DNA of 64,000 nt from Dyella subtropica (GTDB taxonomy: Bacteria; Pseudomonadota; Gammaproteobacteria; Xanthomonadales; Rhodanobacteraceae). Below the pieces are notes generated by a model. That model made no database searches. It was given only the letters and a program-made list of their open reading frames with translations, and was not told the origin of the DNA. Where the stretch lies: positions 124,001-188,000 of the forward strand of contig NZ_JAPDPD010000009.1 in the NCBI RefSeq assembly GCF_026283965.1, in the 5' to 3' direction. Both the position numbers and the translations under genes were made by a program. Positions 8,418 to 17,687 of the stretch are shown in pieces; position 1 is the stretch's first letter, and every line of letters starts with the position of its first letter.

Positions 8418-9764
8418 TTACGCTGCTTGCTGGTCGTCTGCCGTCGCTACGCGGCCACGCAATGAATTGCTCATCGCCTCGGTGATCACTACATCCACGA
8501 ATTGGCCGATCAGGCGAGTTGGGCCGGCGAAGTTCACGTAGCGCATGTTCTCGGTGCGGCCGGTGAGTTCGTTGGGGTTCTTCCGGCTTGGCTTTTCCAC
8601 CAGCACGCGCTGCACGGTGCCTACCATCGCTTCGTTGATTTTCTTGGCGTTGGCGTTGATGGTCGCCTGCAGGCGTTCCAGGCGCTGGTGCTTCGTCGCC
8701 ATCGGCGTGTCGTCGGCGAGGTTGGCTGCCGGCGTGCCGGGGCGCGAGGAGAAGATGAAGGAGAAGCTTTGGTCGAAGCCGATGTCGTCGATCAGCTTCA
8801 TGGTCTTTTCGAAATCCTCGTCGGTCTCGCCGGGGAAGCCGACGATGAAGTCCGAGGAGACGCAGATGTCCGGGCGCACCGCGCGCAGCTTGCGGATCTT
8901 CTGCTTGAACTCAAGCGCCGTGTAGCCACGCTTCATGGCACTCAGGATGCGATCGGAGCCGGCCTGCACCGGCAGGTGCAGATAGTTGGCCAGCTGCGGC
9001 ACGTTGGCGTAGGCCTCGACCAGCGAGTCGGAGAACTCCAGCGGGTGCGAGGTGGTGAAGCGAATGCGGCCGATGCCGTCGATCTGCGCGATGGCGTGGA
9101 TCAGCACGGCCAGGTCGGCGATGCCGCCGTCGTGCGTGGCGCCGCGGTAGGCGTTGACGTTCTGGCCGAGCAGGTTCACTTCGCGCACGCCTTGTGCGGC
9201 AAGTTGCGCGACTTCGACGATCACGTCGTCGAACGGGCGGCTGATTTCCTCACCGCGGGTGTAGGGCACCACGCAGTAGGAGCAGTACTTGGAGCAGCCT
9301 TCCATGATCGAGACGAAGGCGGTCGGGCCTTCGGCGCGCGGTTCGGGCAGACGGTCGAACTTCTCGATCTCGGGGAAGCTGATGTCCACCTGGGCTTTGC
9401 CGGTGGCGCGCTTGGCTTCGATCAGCTCAGGCAGGCGGTGCAGGGTCTGGGGGCCGAATACCAGATCCACGTACGGGGCACGCTTGAGGATGGCGTCACC
9501 TTCCTGCGAGGCTACGCAGCCACCGACGCCGATCAGCACCGGCTTGCCGCCCTGCTTGTGCTCCTTCCAGCGGCCGAGTTGGCTGAACACCTTCTCTTGC
9601 GCCTTCTCGCGGATGGAGCAGGTGTTGATCAGGATCACGTCCGCTTCGGACTCGTCCTGGGTCAACTCCAGGCCGTGCGATGCCTTGAGCACGTCGGCCA
9701 TCTTGGCCGAGTCGTACTCGTTCATCTGGCAGCCGTGGGTCTTGATGAAAAGCTTGCCGCTCAT
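8418..9764 (-). CDS. miaB: tRNA-2-methylthio-N6-dimethylallyladenosine synthase
   Basis: 448 residues, the normal MiaB length. It methylthiolates i6A37 in tRNAs reading U-starting codons, using two 4Fe-4S clusters and SAM. The N-terminal UPF0004 domain carries three cluster Cys (HGCQMNE, NTCSIRE, GVGGCVA). The radical SAM motif is CSKYCSYC (CX3CX2C, about residue 157), and a C-terminal TRAM domain follows (about 380-445). In relatives it directly precedes ybeZ; here a 4-kb export cassette on the other strand separates them. Confidence 0.97.
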   Translation of the reverse strand: MSGKLFIKTHGCQMNEYDSAKMADVLKASHGLELTQDESEADVILINTCSIREKAQEKVFSQLGRWKEHKQGGKPVLIGVGGCVASQEGDAILKRAPYVDLVFGPQTLHRLPELIEAKRATGKAQVDISFPEIEKFDRLPEPRAEGPTAFVSIMEGCSKYCSYCVVPYTRGEEISRPFDDVIVEVAQLAAQGVREVNLLGQNVNAYRGATHDGGIADLAVLIHAIAQIDGIGRIRFTTSHPLEFSDSLVEAYANVPQLANYLHLPVQAGSDRILSAMKRGYTALEFKQKIRKLRAVRPDICVSSDFIVGFPGETDEDFEKTMKLIDDIGFDQSFSFIFSSRPGTPAANLADDTPMATKHQRLERLQATINANAKKINEAMVGTVQRVLVEKPSRKNPNELTGRTENMRYVNFAGPTRLIGQFVDVVITEAMSNSLRGRVATADDQQAA

Positions 9765-9976
9765 GGCGCAGGTACCGGGTTTCGAAACAAGAGGGCGTCA
9801 GTCGCCGAACCGCGTAGTTTACGCGCCTCCAGGGTGGGCTGCCACCGAAGCGGCGAGTGGGATCAGGGACTTGCGCCTCTCGACGGTTCAACGAGGGCAG
9901 GGACAAGTTTGCCGTTGCGCACGAAACGGCAGTCTCGCGCTTGGCTTGCCCCACGGCTAGTTGCACACTGCGCGCC

Positions 9977-11083
9977 ATGTCTGACGCCGTGCGACAAGGG
10001 GAAAGCATCGGCTCGTTCTTACGGGCTTTCCGTTTTGGCCCAGTCCTTGGCAGGCTGGCGATGGCGTGTGGATTGCTGGTTGGCGCGCTCCATGTCGCTC
10101 CAGCGCATGCCGGTGGCCTGTATCGCTGCACGGGCGGGGCAGGCGAGACGGTGTACAGCAACAGTACGCAGGGTTATCAGGGATGCCAGAAGATCGCCAC
10201 CGTGGCCGACCCGACGCCACGACCTAAACCCAAGCCCGTAGCTCCCGTGGCAGCGCTGACCGGTGTGCAGGGTGTGGCGCGGACTACGGGCGGGGTAGTT
10301 TCAGCTGAGGCAACGGTTTCGTTGAGCGGCGTGCAGGGTTCGGTGGAAACCAGCGCTCACCCCCCTTCAGTTCCGCCACCTTCCGGCAAGCCCGGGCAGT
10401 GGATTTATAGCGAATCGAAGCAGGCGCCGGATGCGACAGCCCAAGCCGGTGATGCGTCGTCGTCCTCAGGCGACAAGGTATTGCGTGGAGCGGTCTATCG
10501 AGTGACGCGCGCCGATGGCAGTGTTGAATACACCAATCTGCGGCCGGCCGGACAAAGCGGGCACGCGGTCACCATGCTGTTTACTTATATCTCCACCTGT
10601 GTGGCCTGCAATCTGCACTCGCCGATTCATTGGGACAGCGTGCAACTCAACCTCACCGCGTACGCCGACACCATTCGTACAGCCAGTGTGGAGTTCGGTC
10701 TGGACGAAGCCTTCCTGCGCGCGATCATTCATGCCGAGAGCGCCTACAACCCGCGGGCGTTGTCGCTCAAGGGTGCGCAGGGGCTGATGCAGTTGATGCC
10801 GGCGACTGCGGGCAACATGGGCGTACGCGATGCCTTCGATGCGGATCAGAACATACGTGGTGGTGCGCGTTACCTGGCCCTGCTGCTCAAGAGCTTCAAA
10901 GGCGATGAGCGGTTGGCGGCTGCGGCCTACAACGCAGGCGCCGGCGCGGTGCAGCGTTACAGCGGAGTTCCGCCGTATGCAGAGACGCAGGTGTACGTAG
11001 AGCGCGTAGGCACGTTGCGCAAGCGCTATGGCCTGGCGATCAGGCCGCCGGTGGCGTCGTCGCAGGGGCCGGGGAGGGGCTGA
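9977..11083 (+). CDS. Lytic transglycosylase with DUF4124-like segments
   Basis: About 368 residues. The C-terminal SLT domain (about 225-350) has the catalytic Glu in HAESAYNPRALS, then GLMQLMPATAGNMGV and the AAYNAGAGAVQRY motif, the layout of MltC/Slt-type enzymes that cut murein with 1,6-anhydro product formation. The N-terminal part has a hydrophobic export signal ending AHA and two DUF4124-like strands (GLYRCTGGAGETVYSN and AVYRVTRADGSVEYTN). The start at 9977 is uncertain; a Met at 10061 lies just before the signal sequence and neither has a strong ribosome site. It acts in the periplasm. Confidence 0.85.
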   Translation: MSDAVRQGESIGSFLRAFRFGPVLGRLAMACGLLVGALHVAPAHAGGLYRCTGGAGETVYSNSTQGYQGCQKIATVADPTPRPKPKPVAPVAALTGVQGVARTTGGVVSAEATVSLSGVQGSVETSAHPPSVPPPSGKPGQWIYSESKQAPDATAQAGDASSSSGDKVLRGAVYRVTRADGSVEYTNLRPAGQSGHAVTMLFTYISTCVACNLHSPIHWDSVQLNLTAYADTIRTASVEFGLDEAFLRAIIHAESAYNPRALSLKGAQGLMQLMPATAGNMGVRDAFDADQNIRGGARYLALLLKSFKGDERLAAAAYNAGAGAVQRYSGVPPYAETQVYVERVGTLRKRYGLAIRPPVASSQGPGRG

Positions 11084-11089
11084 TTCCAT

Positions 11090-11176
11090 ATAGGAGTGAG
11101 TGGAGAGGAATGAGTTAGTGAGAGAGTGCGGCTCTTCGCCTTTACTCACTCCTCATTCCTCTCCACTCACTTCTAT
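11090..11176. terminator. Very long hairpin between convergent genes
   Basis: Arms of about 32 nt (11090-11122 and 11145-11176) are near-perfect inverted repeats, with only a few differences, around a 22-nt loop. The arms are built of GAGTGAG/GAGAGGAATGAG units. It lies between the convergent transglycosylase and protease genes and could terminate both transcripts, although it lacks a clean T-run. Confidence 0.6.
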
Positions 11177-11182
11177 TTAGTA

Positions 11183-12367
11183 TCAGCTATCAAGTGATGC
11201 CGTCGGCGTCATCGGTGGACGCTGGGCCAGGATCACATCCGCGTGGAAGGGGCTGCCGTTGCGCAAGCCGGAGACTTCCACTTTGCTCCCGGGCTTGAGG
11301 GCTGCCTCGCGGCGGCGCAGATCAGCAGGGTCGACGATGTCGTCGGTGCCGATGCGCAAAAGAATGTCGTGTTGCTGGATGCCGGCTTGCGCGGCCGGGC
11401 CGCCAGGATAGACGTCGGTCACCTGCGCGCCGCGCGCGGCGGCGGGCAGGCCGCTGTCGGCGGAGACCGGCACGAAGGCGTAGTCGGCACCCATCCAACC
11501 GCGCACGACGTGGCCGCTGTCAATGATCTGATCCAGCACTTTTTTCGCGCTGCTCACCGGAATGGCGAAGCTGATGCCTTCGGCATTGGCTGCCTTGCCG
11601 ATCAGCAAGGTATTGATGCCTACCAGTTCGCCGTCGGTATTGACCAGGGCGCCGCCGGAGTTGCCGAGATTGATCGCGGCGTCGGTCTGGATGAAGTCTT
11701 CCGGATTCGCGCTGCTGAGCTGGCGCCCGATCGCGCTGATGATGCCCATGGTCACGGTCTGGTTGAGGCCGAGTGGATTGCCGATGGCGAGCACCACGTC
11801 ACCGGTGCGTGCGGGGTGCTGGTCGGCGATGCGGATGACTGGCGGGCTGGATACGTCGATCTTCAGCACGGCAAGGTCGGTTTCGACGTCGGCGCCAATC
11901 AACTGGGCCTTGGCCACGCGACCGTCGTAGAGCAGGACCTGGATGTCGTCGGCCTTCGCGATCACGTGGTTGTTGGTGAGCACGTAGCCCCGGTCGCTGA
12001 CGATCACGCCCGAGCCGAGGCTCTGCTCGCGACGCTTATAGATAGCCGGCCGGCCGCCGAACAGGCGCTGCATTACCGGGTCGGAATACATCTGCACGCC
12101 TTGCTCGGTGACCATCTTGTTGGCGTAGATGTTGACCACGGAGGGTGCTGCCTTGGCCACCGCGTCGGCGTACGATGCCGGGCCGCTTGAGTGACCGAGG
12201 TTGGTGGATGGGGCCGCAGTGGTAGTGGGTTGTCCGCTGTGCAACCCGACCCCGGCGCGTAACCGATCGCTCACGCCAGGCCAAAGCAGGCTGACCACGA
12301 AGGCCACCGCCAGCCCGAGAATGACGAAGCGGGCGATGAAGGCGAGCGTGCCGGCGGCATGTTTCAT
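11183..12367 (-). CDS. DegS/DegQ-like trypsin-type serine protease
   Basis: 394 residues. One N-terminal membrane anchor (about 10-32) leads to a periplasmic S1C protease domain. The catalytic triad is visible as His in LTNNHVIA, Asp in ETDLAVLKI and Ser in NLGNSGGAL. A single PDZ domain (about 285-385) follows. One anchor, one PDZ and a short protease loop match DegS more than the two-PDZ DegP/DegQ. DegS starts the sigma-E envelope-stress cascade; whether this one does is not shown. The start is set at MKHAAGTLAF, just before the anchor. Confidence 0.87.
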   Translation of the reverse strand: MKHAAGTLAFIARFVILGLAVAFVVSLLWPGVSDRLRAGVGLHSGQPTTTAAPSTNLGHSSGPASYADAVAKAAPSVVNIYANKMVTEQGVQMYSDPVMQRLFGGRPAIYKRREQSLGSGVIVSDRGYVLTNNHVIAKADDIQVLLYDGRVAKAQLIGADVETDLAVLKIDVSSPPVIRIADQHPARTGDVVLAIGNPLGLNQTVTMGIISAIGRQLSSANPEDFIQTDAAINLGNSGGALVNTDGELVGINTLLIGKAANAEGISFAIPVSSAKKVLDQIIDSGHVVRGWMGADYAFVPVSADSGLPAAARGAQVTDVYPGGPAAQAGIQQHDILLRIGTDDIVDPADLRRREAALKPGSKVEVSGLRNGSPFHADVILAQRPPMTPTASLDS

Positions 12368-12525
12368 GTCGTGGGATAGCCGTTGGATAAGCGCATGGGT
12401 AGCGAAGGTGGGTGACGCAAGCGCCTCTCCGATTTTATTGTACGGGGCAGGGGCTGACGCTACACTAACGCGATTTTTGCGGCCCCTAAAGTCGCATCTC
12501 AATGGCGTAAGTACCGGAGAGCCTG

Positions 12526-13131
12526 ATGGCGAACGAAGTCGTCGATCACGGCCGCCGCCGCTTCCTCACAGCGACCACGGCAGTGGTCGGTGGTGTGGGA
12601 GTCGTCGCGGCAGTCGTGCCCTTCATCAAATCGTGGGAACCCAGTGCCCGAGCCAAGTCGGCTGGCGCACCGGTGACGGTCGACATCGGCAAGATCGAGG
12701 CGGGTCAGAAGGTGACCTTCCCGTGGCGAGGCCTTCCGGTGTTTGTGGTCAACCGCACCAAGGAGCAGCTGGACGCTCTGCCAGGTCAGGACGCCCGTCT
12801 GGTCGACCCCAAGTCGAACGGCAGCTCCGCCGAGCAGCAGCCGGCCTATGTGGAGAAAGAGACCCGTTCGATCAAGCCCGAGTGGTTGGTCATGGTCGCG
12901 CTGTGCACCCATCTCGGCTGCGTGCCGGACTTCGTGCCGGTGATGAAGCCGGAGCCGTTCGATCCGGAATGGAAGGGCGGCTTCTACTGCCCCTGCCACA
13001 AGTCGCGCTATGACATGTCGGGTCGCGTCTACCAGGGCGTGCCTGCTCCGAAGAACATGTTGATCCCGCCGTACCATTTTGTGGACGACACGCACATCGA
13101 AATTGGCGTGGATCCGAAGGAGGCCGGCTAA
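12526..13131 (+). CDS. petA: Ubiquinol-cytochrome c reductase Rieske iron-sulfur subunit
   Basis: 201 residues. It carries the 2Fe-2S cluster of the bc1 complex that takes an electron from ubiquinol. The N-terminus has a twin-arginine-like signal anchor (GRRRFLTATTAVVGGVG) that stays as the membrane helix. The cluster motifs are CTHLGC (about residue 125) and CPCHKS (about 152), with both Cys-His pairs intact. First gene of petABC; its TAA overlaps the petB ATG by one base (TAATG). Confidence 0.97.
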   Translation: MANEVVDHGRRRFLTATTAVVGGVGVVAAVVPFIKSWEPSARAKSAGAPVTVDIGKIEAGQKVTFPWRGLPVFVVNRTKEQLDALPGQDARLVDPKSNGSSAEQQPAYVEKETRSIKPEWLVMVALCTHLGCVPDFVPVMKPEPFDPEWKGGFYCPCHKSRYDMSGRVYQGVPAPKNMLIPPYHFVDDTHIEIGVDPKEAG

Positions 13132-14438
13132 TGGCCAGCGTATTCACGCGTATCGGCGATTGGGTCAATGAGCGTGCGCCGAACATGGCGCCGGCCTATC
13201 GCAAGCACATGACCGAGTACTACGCGCCGAAGAACTTCAATCTTTGGTACTACTTCGGCTCGCTGGCGATCCTGGTGCTCGTCAACCAGATCGTCACCGG
13301 CATCTTCCTCACCATGAACTACAAGACCAGCGCGGCGGAAGCGTTCGCCTCGGTCGAGTACATCATGCGCGATGTGGAATGGGGTTGGCTGATCCGCTAC
13401 ATGCACTCCACCGGCGCCTCGCTGTTCTTCGTGGTGGTGTTCCTGCACATGTTCCGCGGCCTGATGTACGGCTCGTACCACAAGCCACGCGAACTGGTGT
13501 GGCTGCTGGGCATGCTGATCTTCCTGGTGCTGATGGCCGAGGCCTTCATGGGCTACGTGCTGCCGTGGGGCAACATGTCGTTCTGGGGCGCCAAGGTGAT
13601 CATCTCGCTGTTCGGCACCATCCCGGTGATCGGCGGCACCCTGGTCGAATGGATCATGGGCGACTACCTGCCGGCGGACGCAACGCTCAACCGCTTCTTC
13701 GCGCTGCACGTGATCGCACTGCCGCTGGTGCTGCTGTTGCTGGTGGTGTTGCACATCGCAGCGCTGCACGAGGTGGGTTCGAACAACCCGGACGGCGTGG
13801 AGATCAAGAAGGGTCCCAAGGGCAATCGCTGGGACGCCAACAAGCCGGCCGACGGCATTCCTTTCCATCCGTACTACACGGTGAAGGATCTGTTCGGTGT
13901 GGGCTGCTTCCTGATCATCGCTGCCTTCATCATCTTTTTTGTGCCGACCTTCGGCGGCTGGTTTCTCGAGCATGACAACTTCCTGCCGGCGAACAACCTG
14001 GTGACGCCGACGCACATCAAGCCGGTGTGGTACTTCACCCCGTTCTACGCGATCTTGCGCATGATCCCGTCGTTCTTCAGCACGGCGATCTGGGGTGTGC
14101 TCGGCATGTTCGGTGCGATCGCGCTGCTGTTCTTGTTGCCCTGGATCGATGCCGGCAAGGTACGTTCCATCCGCTACCGTGGTGTGGGCTACAAGGTGAG
14201 CCTGGGCCTGTTCGTGGTCTCCTTCTTCGCCCTGGGTGCCGTGGGCGCCGGTGTGGTGGCTGAAGTCATCCCGGCCTGGTTCGGCAGCCACATCGACGTG
14301 ACGTTCTGGGAGAACCTGTTCGGTCGCGTGATGACGGCAATCTACTTCGGTTACTTCGTGTTCCTGTGGGTCTACACGCATCGCGGTCTCGAGACGACCA
14401 AGCCGGTTCCGGCGCGGGTGGTGTATGACCATGACTAA
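13131..14438 (+). CDS. petB: Cytochrome b of the bc1 complex
   Basis: 435 residues, a full-length proteobacterial cytochrome b with both the b6-like and subunit-IV-like halves. Eight or so membrane helices are visible. The paired heme His residues lie in the second and fourth helices (MHSTGASLFFVVVFLHMFRG and FFALHVIALPLVLLLLVVLH), and the Qo-site motif appears as a PxWY-type block (KPVWYFTPFYAILR). It oxidises ubiquinol and forms the dimer core. It overlaps petA by 1 nt and petC by 14 nt. Confidence 0.97.
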   Translation: MASVFTRIGDWVNERAPNMAPAYRKHMTEYYAPKNFNLWYYFGSLAILVLVNQIVTGIFLTMNYKTSAAEAFASVEYIMRDVEWGWLIRYMHSTGASLFFVVVFLHMFRGLMYGSYHKPRELVWLLGMLIFLVLMAEAFMGYVLPWGNMSFWGAKVIISLFGTIPVIGGTLVEWIMGDYLPADATLNRFFALHVIALPLVLLLLVVLHIAALHEVGSNNPDGVEIKKGPKGNRWDANKPADGIPFHPYYTVKDLFGVGCFLIIAAFIIFFVPTFGGWFLEHDNFLPANNLVTPTHIKPVWYFTPFYAILRMIPSFFSTAIWGVLGMFGAIALLFLLPWIDAGKVRSIRYRGVGYKVSLGLFVVSFFALGAVGAGVVAEVIPAWFGSHIDVTFWENLFGRVMTAIYFGYFVFLWVYTHRGLETTKPVPARVVYDHD

Positions 14439-15186
14439 GCGGCAGTCCCTGATGAAGCGAACTCTCTCCTCGATCGCGCTTGCGGTCGGTCTGCTGGTCG
14501 GCAGCGCCACAGCCATGGCTTCGGAAGAGGGCGGGTTGCCCTCCGCCGCTACCAATGTGAACGACAAGGCTTCCCTGCAGCGCGGTGCCAAGTTGTTCTT
14601 CAACTACTGCGTGGGTTGCCACTCGCTGAAGTACGCCCGCTATTCGCGCATTGCCGAAGATCTGGGGTTGTCCGAGAAAGAAGTCATGGACAACCTCAAC
14701 TTCACGGGTGCCAAGTTCGGCGAGCCGGTGATCTCGCACATGCCGGAGGACTCGGCCGCGACGTTCTTCGGCAAGGCTCCGCCGGACCTGTCGCTGGAAG
14801 TGCGCGCCAAGGGTGCGGACTGGGTTTACGGTTACCTCAATGCCTTCTACCTTGACCCGACCCGCCCGGTGGGCTGGAACAACACGGTGTTCCCGAACGC
14901 CTCCATGCCGAACCCGCTGTGGGAACTGCAGGGGCTGCAGACCGCCGAGATGAAGAAGGTCGATGGTGAAGAGGTGGTCGAGAAGCTCGAACTGGCTCAG
15001 CCGGGCAAGCTCTCGCCGGCCCAGTTCAAGCAGGCGACGCGCGACCTCACCAGCTTCCTGGAGTATGTTGCCGAACCGGCAGCTCTGCAGCGCCAGCGCT
15101 ACGGCATCTGGGTGTTGCTGTTCCTGGTCGGCTTCACGCTCCTGGCGTACGCGCTCAAGAAGGAATACTGGAAGGACGTCCACTAA
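14425..15186 (+). CDS. petC: Cytochrome c1
   Basis: About 253 residues. The signal peptide ends near ATAMA. The heme c attachment motif is CVGCH (about residue 61). A Met in the later MPNPLWEL region is the likely axial ligand. One C-terminal membrane helix (about 225-245) ends in a basic tail. It passes electrons from the Rieske protein to soluble cytochrome c. Three possible starts exist (14425, 14431, 14452); the last begins directly at the signal peptide. All but the third overlap petB. Confidence 0.95.
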   Translation: MTMTKRQSLMKRTLSSIALAVGLLVGSATAMASEEGGLPSAATNVNDKASLQRGAKLFFNYCVGCHSLKYARYSRIAEDLGLSEKEVMDNLNFTGAKFGEPVISHMPEDSAATFFGKAPPDLSLEVRAKGADWVYGYLNAFYLDPTRPVGWNNTVFPNASMPNPLWELQGLQTAEMKKVDGEEVVEKLELAQPGKLSPAQFKQATRDLTSFLEYVAEPAALQRQRYGIWVLLFLVGFTLLAYALKKEYWKDVH

Positions 15187-15209
15187 GACGTCGCTCCGTG
15201 GCCAGCAAG

Positions 15210-15231
15210 CGGCGGCTTCACGCCGCCGTTT
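15210..15231 (+). terminator. Terminator-like hairpin after petC
   Basis: A perfect 7-bp GC stem (15210-15216 and 15222-15228) with a 5-nt loop is followed by only three T residues. It sits between petC and sspA and would end or attenuate the petABC transcript. Confidence 0.5.
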
Positions 15232-15257
15232 GCACATAGTCGATGGGGAGACCGCGC

Positions 15258-15881
15258 ATGGTTCAAAGCGCACGTTCGCGATCCGTACTCACCCTGTACT
15301 CCACGGCGGATGACGTCCAGTGTCACCGTGCGCGGCTGGTGCTGGCGGCCAAGGGTGTCAGCTATGAGCGAGTGCTGATCGATCCGAACAAGCCACCGGA
15401 AGACTTGATCGATCTCAACCCCTACAGCACCACGCCCACGTTGATTGACCGCGAGCTCACGCTCTACGGAACGTCGGTAGTCTGCGAGTACCTCGACGAG
15501 CGATATCCTCATCCGCCGCTGATGCCGATCGATCCGCTGTCGCGCGCCCGCTTGCGTTTGGCATCCTTGCGCATCGAGCTGGATTGGCTACCCGAGATCG
15601 ATACCATCCGCGCCGGCGGTCGTTTGGTGGATGCGGCACGCAAGCGATTGCGCGAACATCTGCTCGCCACGTTGCCTTTGTTCAAGGCATCCAAGTTTTT
15701 TTTGAATCCGGAAATGAGCCTGGCTGACTGCCTGGTGGCACCGGTGGTATGGCGCCTGCCCTGGCTGGGCGTGGAGCTGGGGCGTGAAGGCAAGCCCATC
15801 CTCGATTACGGTGAGCGGCTGTTCCACAGCCAGGGTTTTGCGCGCAGTATGACGGCGGAAGAAAAGGCCATGCGGCCTTAA
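15258..15881 (+). CDS. sspA: Stringent starvation protein A
   Basis: 207 residues with a glutathione-transferase fold: an N-terminal thioredoxin-like domain (about 8-85) and a helical C-domain (about 90-195). SspA binds RNA polymerase and alters sigma-70 transcription in stationary phase and acid stress; it lacks transferase activity. The start at 15258 is chosen over the ATG at 15243 because GGGGAG ends 7 nt before it. It follows petABC and precedes sspB, the standard order in this group. Confidence 0.93.
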   Translation: MVQSARSRSVLTLYSTADDVQCHRARLVLAAKGVSYERVLIDPNKPPEDLIDLNPYSTTPTLIDRELTLYGTSVVCEYLDERYPHPPLMPIDPLSRARLRLASLRIELDWLPEIDTIRAGGRLVDAARKRLREHLLATLPLFKASKFFLNPEMSLADCLVAPVVWRLPWLGVELGREGKPILDYGERLFHSQGFARSMTAEEKAMRP

Positions 15882-15898
15882 AGAATTGTCCCGAGAGC

Positions 15899-16351
15899 AT
15901 GAGCAATAACGATCAACACGTTCCGATGAGTTCCAATCGCCCGTATCTGCTGCGGGCGATCTATGACTGGATCACCGATAACAACCTGACTCCTTACGTG
16001 CTGGTGGATGCCGCGCGCGAAGGCGTGCGTGTGCCGCCGCAAGTGGTGAAAAACGGTCAGGTGGTGCTCAACCTGGCGATGCGCGCGGTGGCCAATCTCG
16101 ATCTCGGCAACGAGTGGATCAGTTTCCAGGCGCGTTTCTCCGGCGTAAGCCAGTCCATCCTGATTCCGGTGCAGGCCGTGCTGGCCCTGTATGCGCAGGA
16201 AAACGGGCAGGGCATGATGTTTCCGGCCGACGAAGGCGGCGACACGCCGCCGCCTTCGCCCGAGCCGCCCAATGACATGCCGCCGTCCGACGGCGAGGAT
16301 GCTGGCGACAAGCCGCGCCGCGGCGCACCGTTCCTGCGCGTGGTGAAGTAA
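15899..16351 (+). CDS. sspB: ClpXP specificity-enhancing factor SspB
   Basis: 150 residues. The SspB fold (about 10-110) is recognised by RPYLLRAIYDWITDNNLTPYVLVDA. It binds ssrA-tagged proteins. A flexible acidic, proline-rich linker ends in RRGAPFLRVVK, the conserved ClpX-docking tail. It hands tagged proteins from stalled ribosomes to ClpXP. It lies 17 nt after sspA, probably co-transcribed. An internal Met nine codons on (MSSNRPYLL) is an equally plausible start. Confidence 0.95.
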   Translation: MSNNDQHVPMSSNRPYLLRAIYDWITDNNLTPYVLVDAAREGVRVPPQVVKNGQVVLNLAMRAVANLDLGNEWISFQARFSGVSQSILIPVQAVLALYAQENGQGMMFPADEGGDTPPPSPEPPNDMPPSDGEDAGDKPRRGAPFLRVVK

Positions 16352-16375
16352 CTCACCCAAGGATTGCAGCCGTCT

Positions 16376-16786
16376 TCAGTGAAGGCGGCGGTTGCTTCCG
16401 CTTTCGTCGTTCAGGCCGGGGCGGAGGGGGATGACATTGCTTCCGTTACGAGTCGTGGCGGCGTCGCCGGGTATGCGTGTCTCGATCGTTGGCAGGCTCA
16501 GCCCGGTGAGGCGCCCTTCGACCACCCAGAGACGACCCGGTTCGCGGTCATTTCCGTCGATGCTTACCTCGAAGCTGTAGCTGCGTTCCCATACGCGGCG
16601 TCCATCGAGACGACGCAGGCGCAGCGTGCGCAGCCCTACGGTTTCGTCAAGCAGCTGTAGGCCATGCCGCTCGCATTGGCGACGGGCTTCCACCATGGCC
16701 AGTTCGCGTGCGCGGCTGAGCTTCAACCACAGGCCGATCACGCCAAGCAGCGCCAGCAACAGCATCAGGTCGGAGAGCTTGCTCAT
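16376..16786 (-). CDS. DUF3301 small membrane-anchored protein
   Basis: 136 residues. One N-terminal membrane helix (about 6-24) is followed by a soluble region starting with an ARELAMVEARRQCERHGLQLLDETV block typical of DUF3301 proteins, then beta-rich sequence. Function is unknown. The start is the Met of MSKLSDLM; an upstream Met would add 11 unlikely residues. It is convergent with sspB and lies 43 nt after nadC. Confidence 0.75.
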   Translation of the reverse strand: MSKLSDLMLLLALLGVIGLWLKLSRARELAMVEARRQCERHGLQLLDETVGLRTLRLRRLDGRRVWERSYSFEVSIDGNDREPGRLWVVEGRLTGLSLPTIETRIPGDAATTRNGSNVIPLRPGLNDESGSNRRLH

Positions 16787-16829
16787 GGTCGCAGTGTGTG
16801 GGCGCAGGCCGGCGCCCACAAGTATGGAG

Positions 16830-17687
16830 TTAGTCCAGTTGCAGCCGTAGCGACAGGTCGATGGCCTGTACGTGTTTGGTCAGTGCCCCCACGGAGATGA
16901 AGTCCACGCCAGTACGGGCGTATTCGCTGATCGTCGTGAGGTCGACGTTGCCGGAGACTTCCAGTGGAACGCGGCCGGCGGTGATGTGTACGGCTTCGCG
17001 CATCAGTGGCGGGTTGAAATTGTCGAGCATGATGCGGTCGACACGAGCGCTCAGCGCCTGCTGCAGTTCGTCGAGGTTTTCCACCTCGACCTCCAGCAGC
17101 AAGGATGGATGCAGCCGACGTGCTGCTTCCACGGCTGCGGCGATGCCGCCTGCCGCGATGATGTGGTTTTCCTTGACCAGGATGGCGTCGTACAGACCAA
17201 CGCGATGGTTATGTCCACCACCGCAGCGCACGGCGTACTTCTGTGCGATGCGCAGGCCGGGGACGGTCTTGCGCGTGTCGAGTACTTTGACCGGCGTGCC
17301 GGCGACGGCCTCCACATAAGCCGCTGTGGCTGTGGCTGTGCCGGACAGCAGTTGCAGGAAGTTGAGGGCAGAGCGTTCCGCGCTAACCATGGCCCGCGCC
17401 ATGCCTTCGAGCTTGCAGATCACCGAGCCCGCGGTTACCCGCATGCCGTCGCCCAGTTGCCAGTTGATGCGGACGTTGGGATCGAGCCGTTTGAAGCAGG
17501 CGTCGAACCAGGCGATACCTGCGATGACTGCATCTTCGCGGCAGGTCAGTGTGGCACTGGCGCGTGCATCGGCAGGAAGCAGTTCCGCCGTGGCATCACC
17601 GTGCCCGATGTCTTCGGCGAAGGTGCGTTCGATATCCGCCTGGACTTGTTCGGCCGGCGGCGGGGCAAGCGTTTGCTGGAAGGTCAT
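16830..17687 (-). CDS. nadC: Nicotinate-nucleotide pyrophosphorylase (carboxylating)
   Basis: 285 residues, typical NadC length. It converts quinolinate and PRPP to nicotinate mononucleotide in de novo NAD synthesis. Visible motifs are DIGHGDAT near the N-terminus, LDTRKTVPGLR (about residue 140) with the substrate-binding Arg/Lys, RCGGGHNHR, and the EVEVEN and LDN blocks of the barrel. Its ATG overlaps the stop of the preceding DUF1631 gene, so the two are translated together. Confidence 0.96.
   Translation of the reverse strand: MTFQQTLAPPPAEQVQADIERTFAEDIGHGDATAELLPADARASATLTCREDAVIAGIAWFDACFKRLDPNVRINWQLGDGMRVTAGSVICKLEGMARAMVSAERSALNFLQLLSGTATATAAYVEAVAGTPVKVLDTRKTVPGLRIAQKYAVRCGGGHNHRVGLYDAILVKENHIIAAGGIAAAVEAARRLHPSLLLEVEVENLDELQQALSARVDRIMLDNFNPPLMREAVHITAGRVPLEVSGNVDLTTISEYARTGVDFISVGALTKHVQAIDLSLRLQLD

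Noticed and set aside
8502-10241. A 579-codon open frame antisense to miaB
   Set aside because: No domain, low-complexity Val/Ala/Arg/His composition, and it spans the miaB promoter region; a shadow of miaB.
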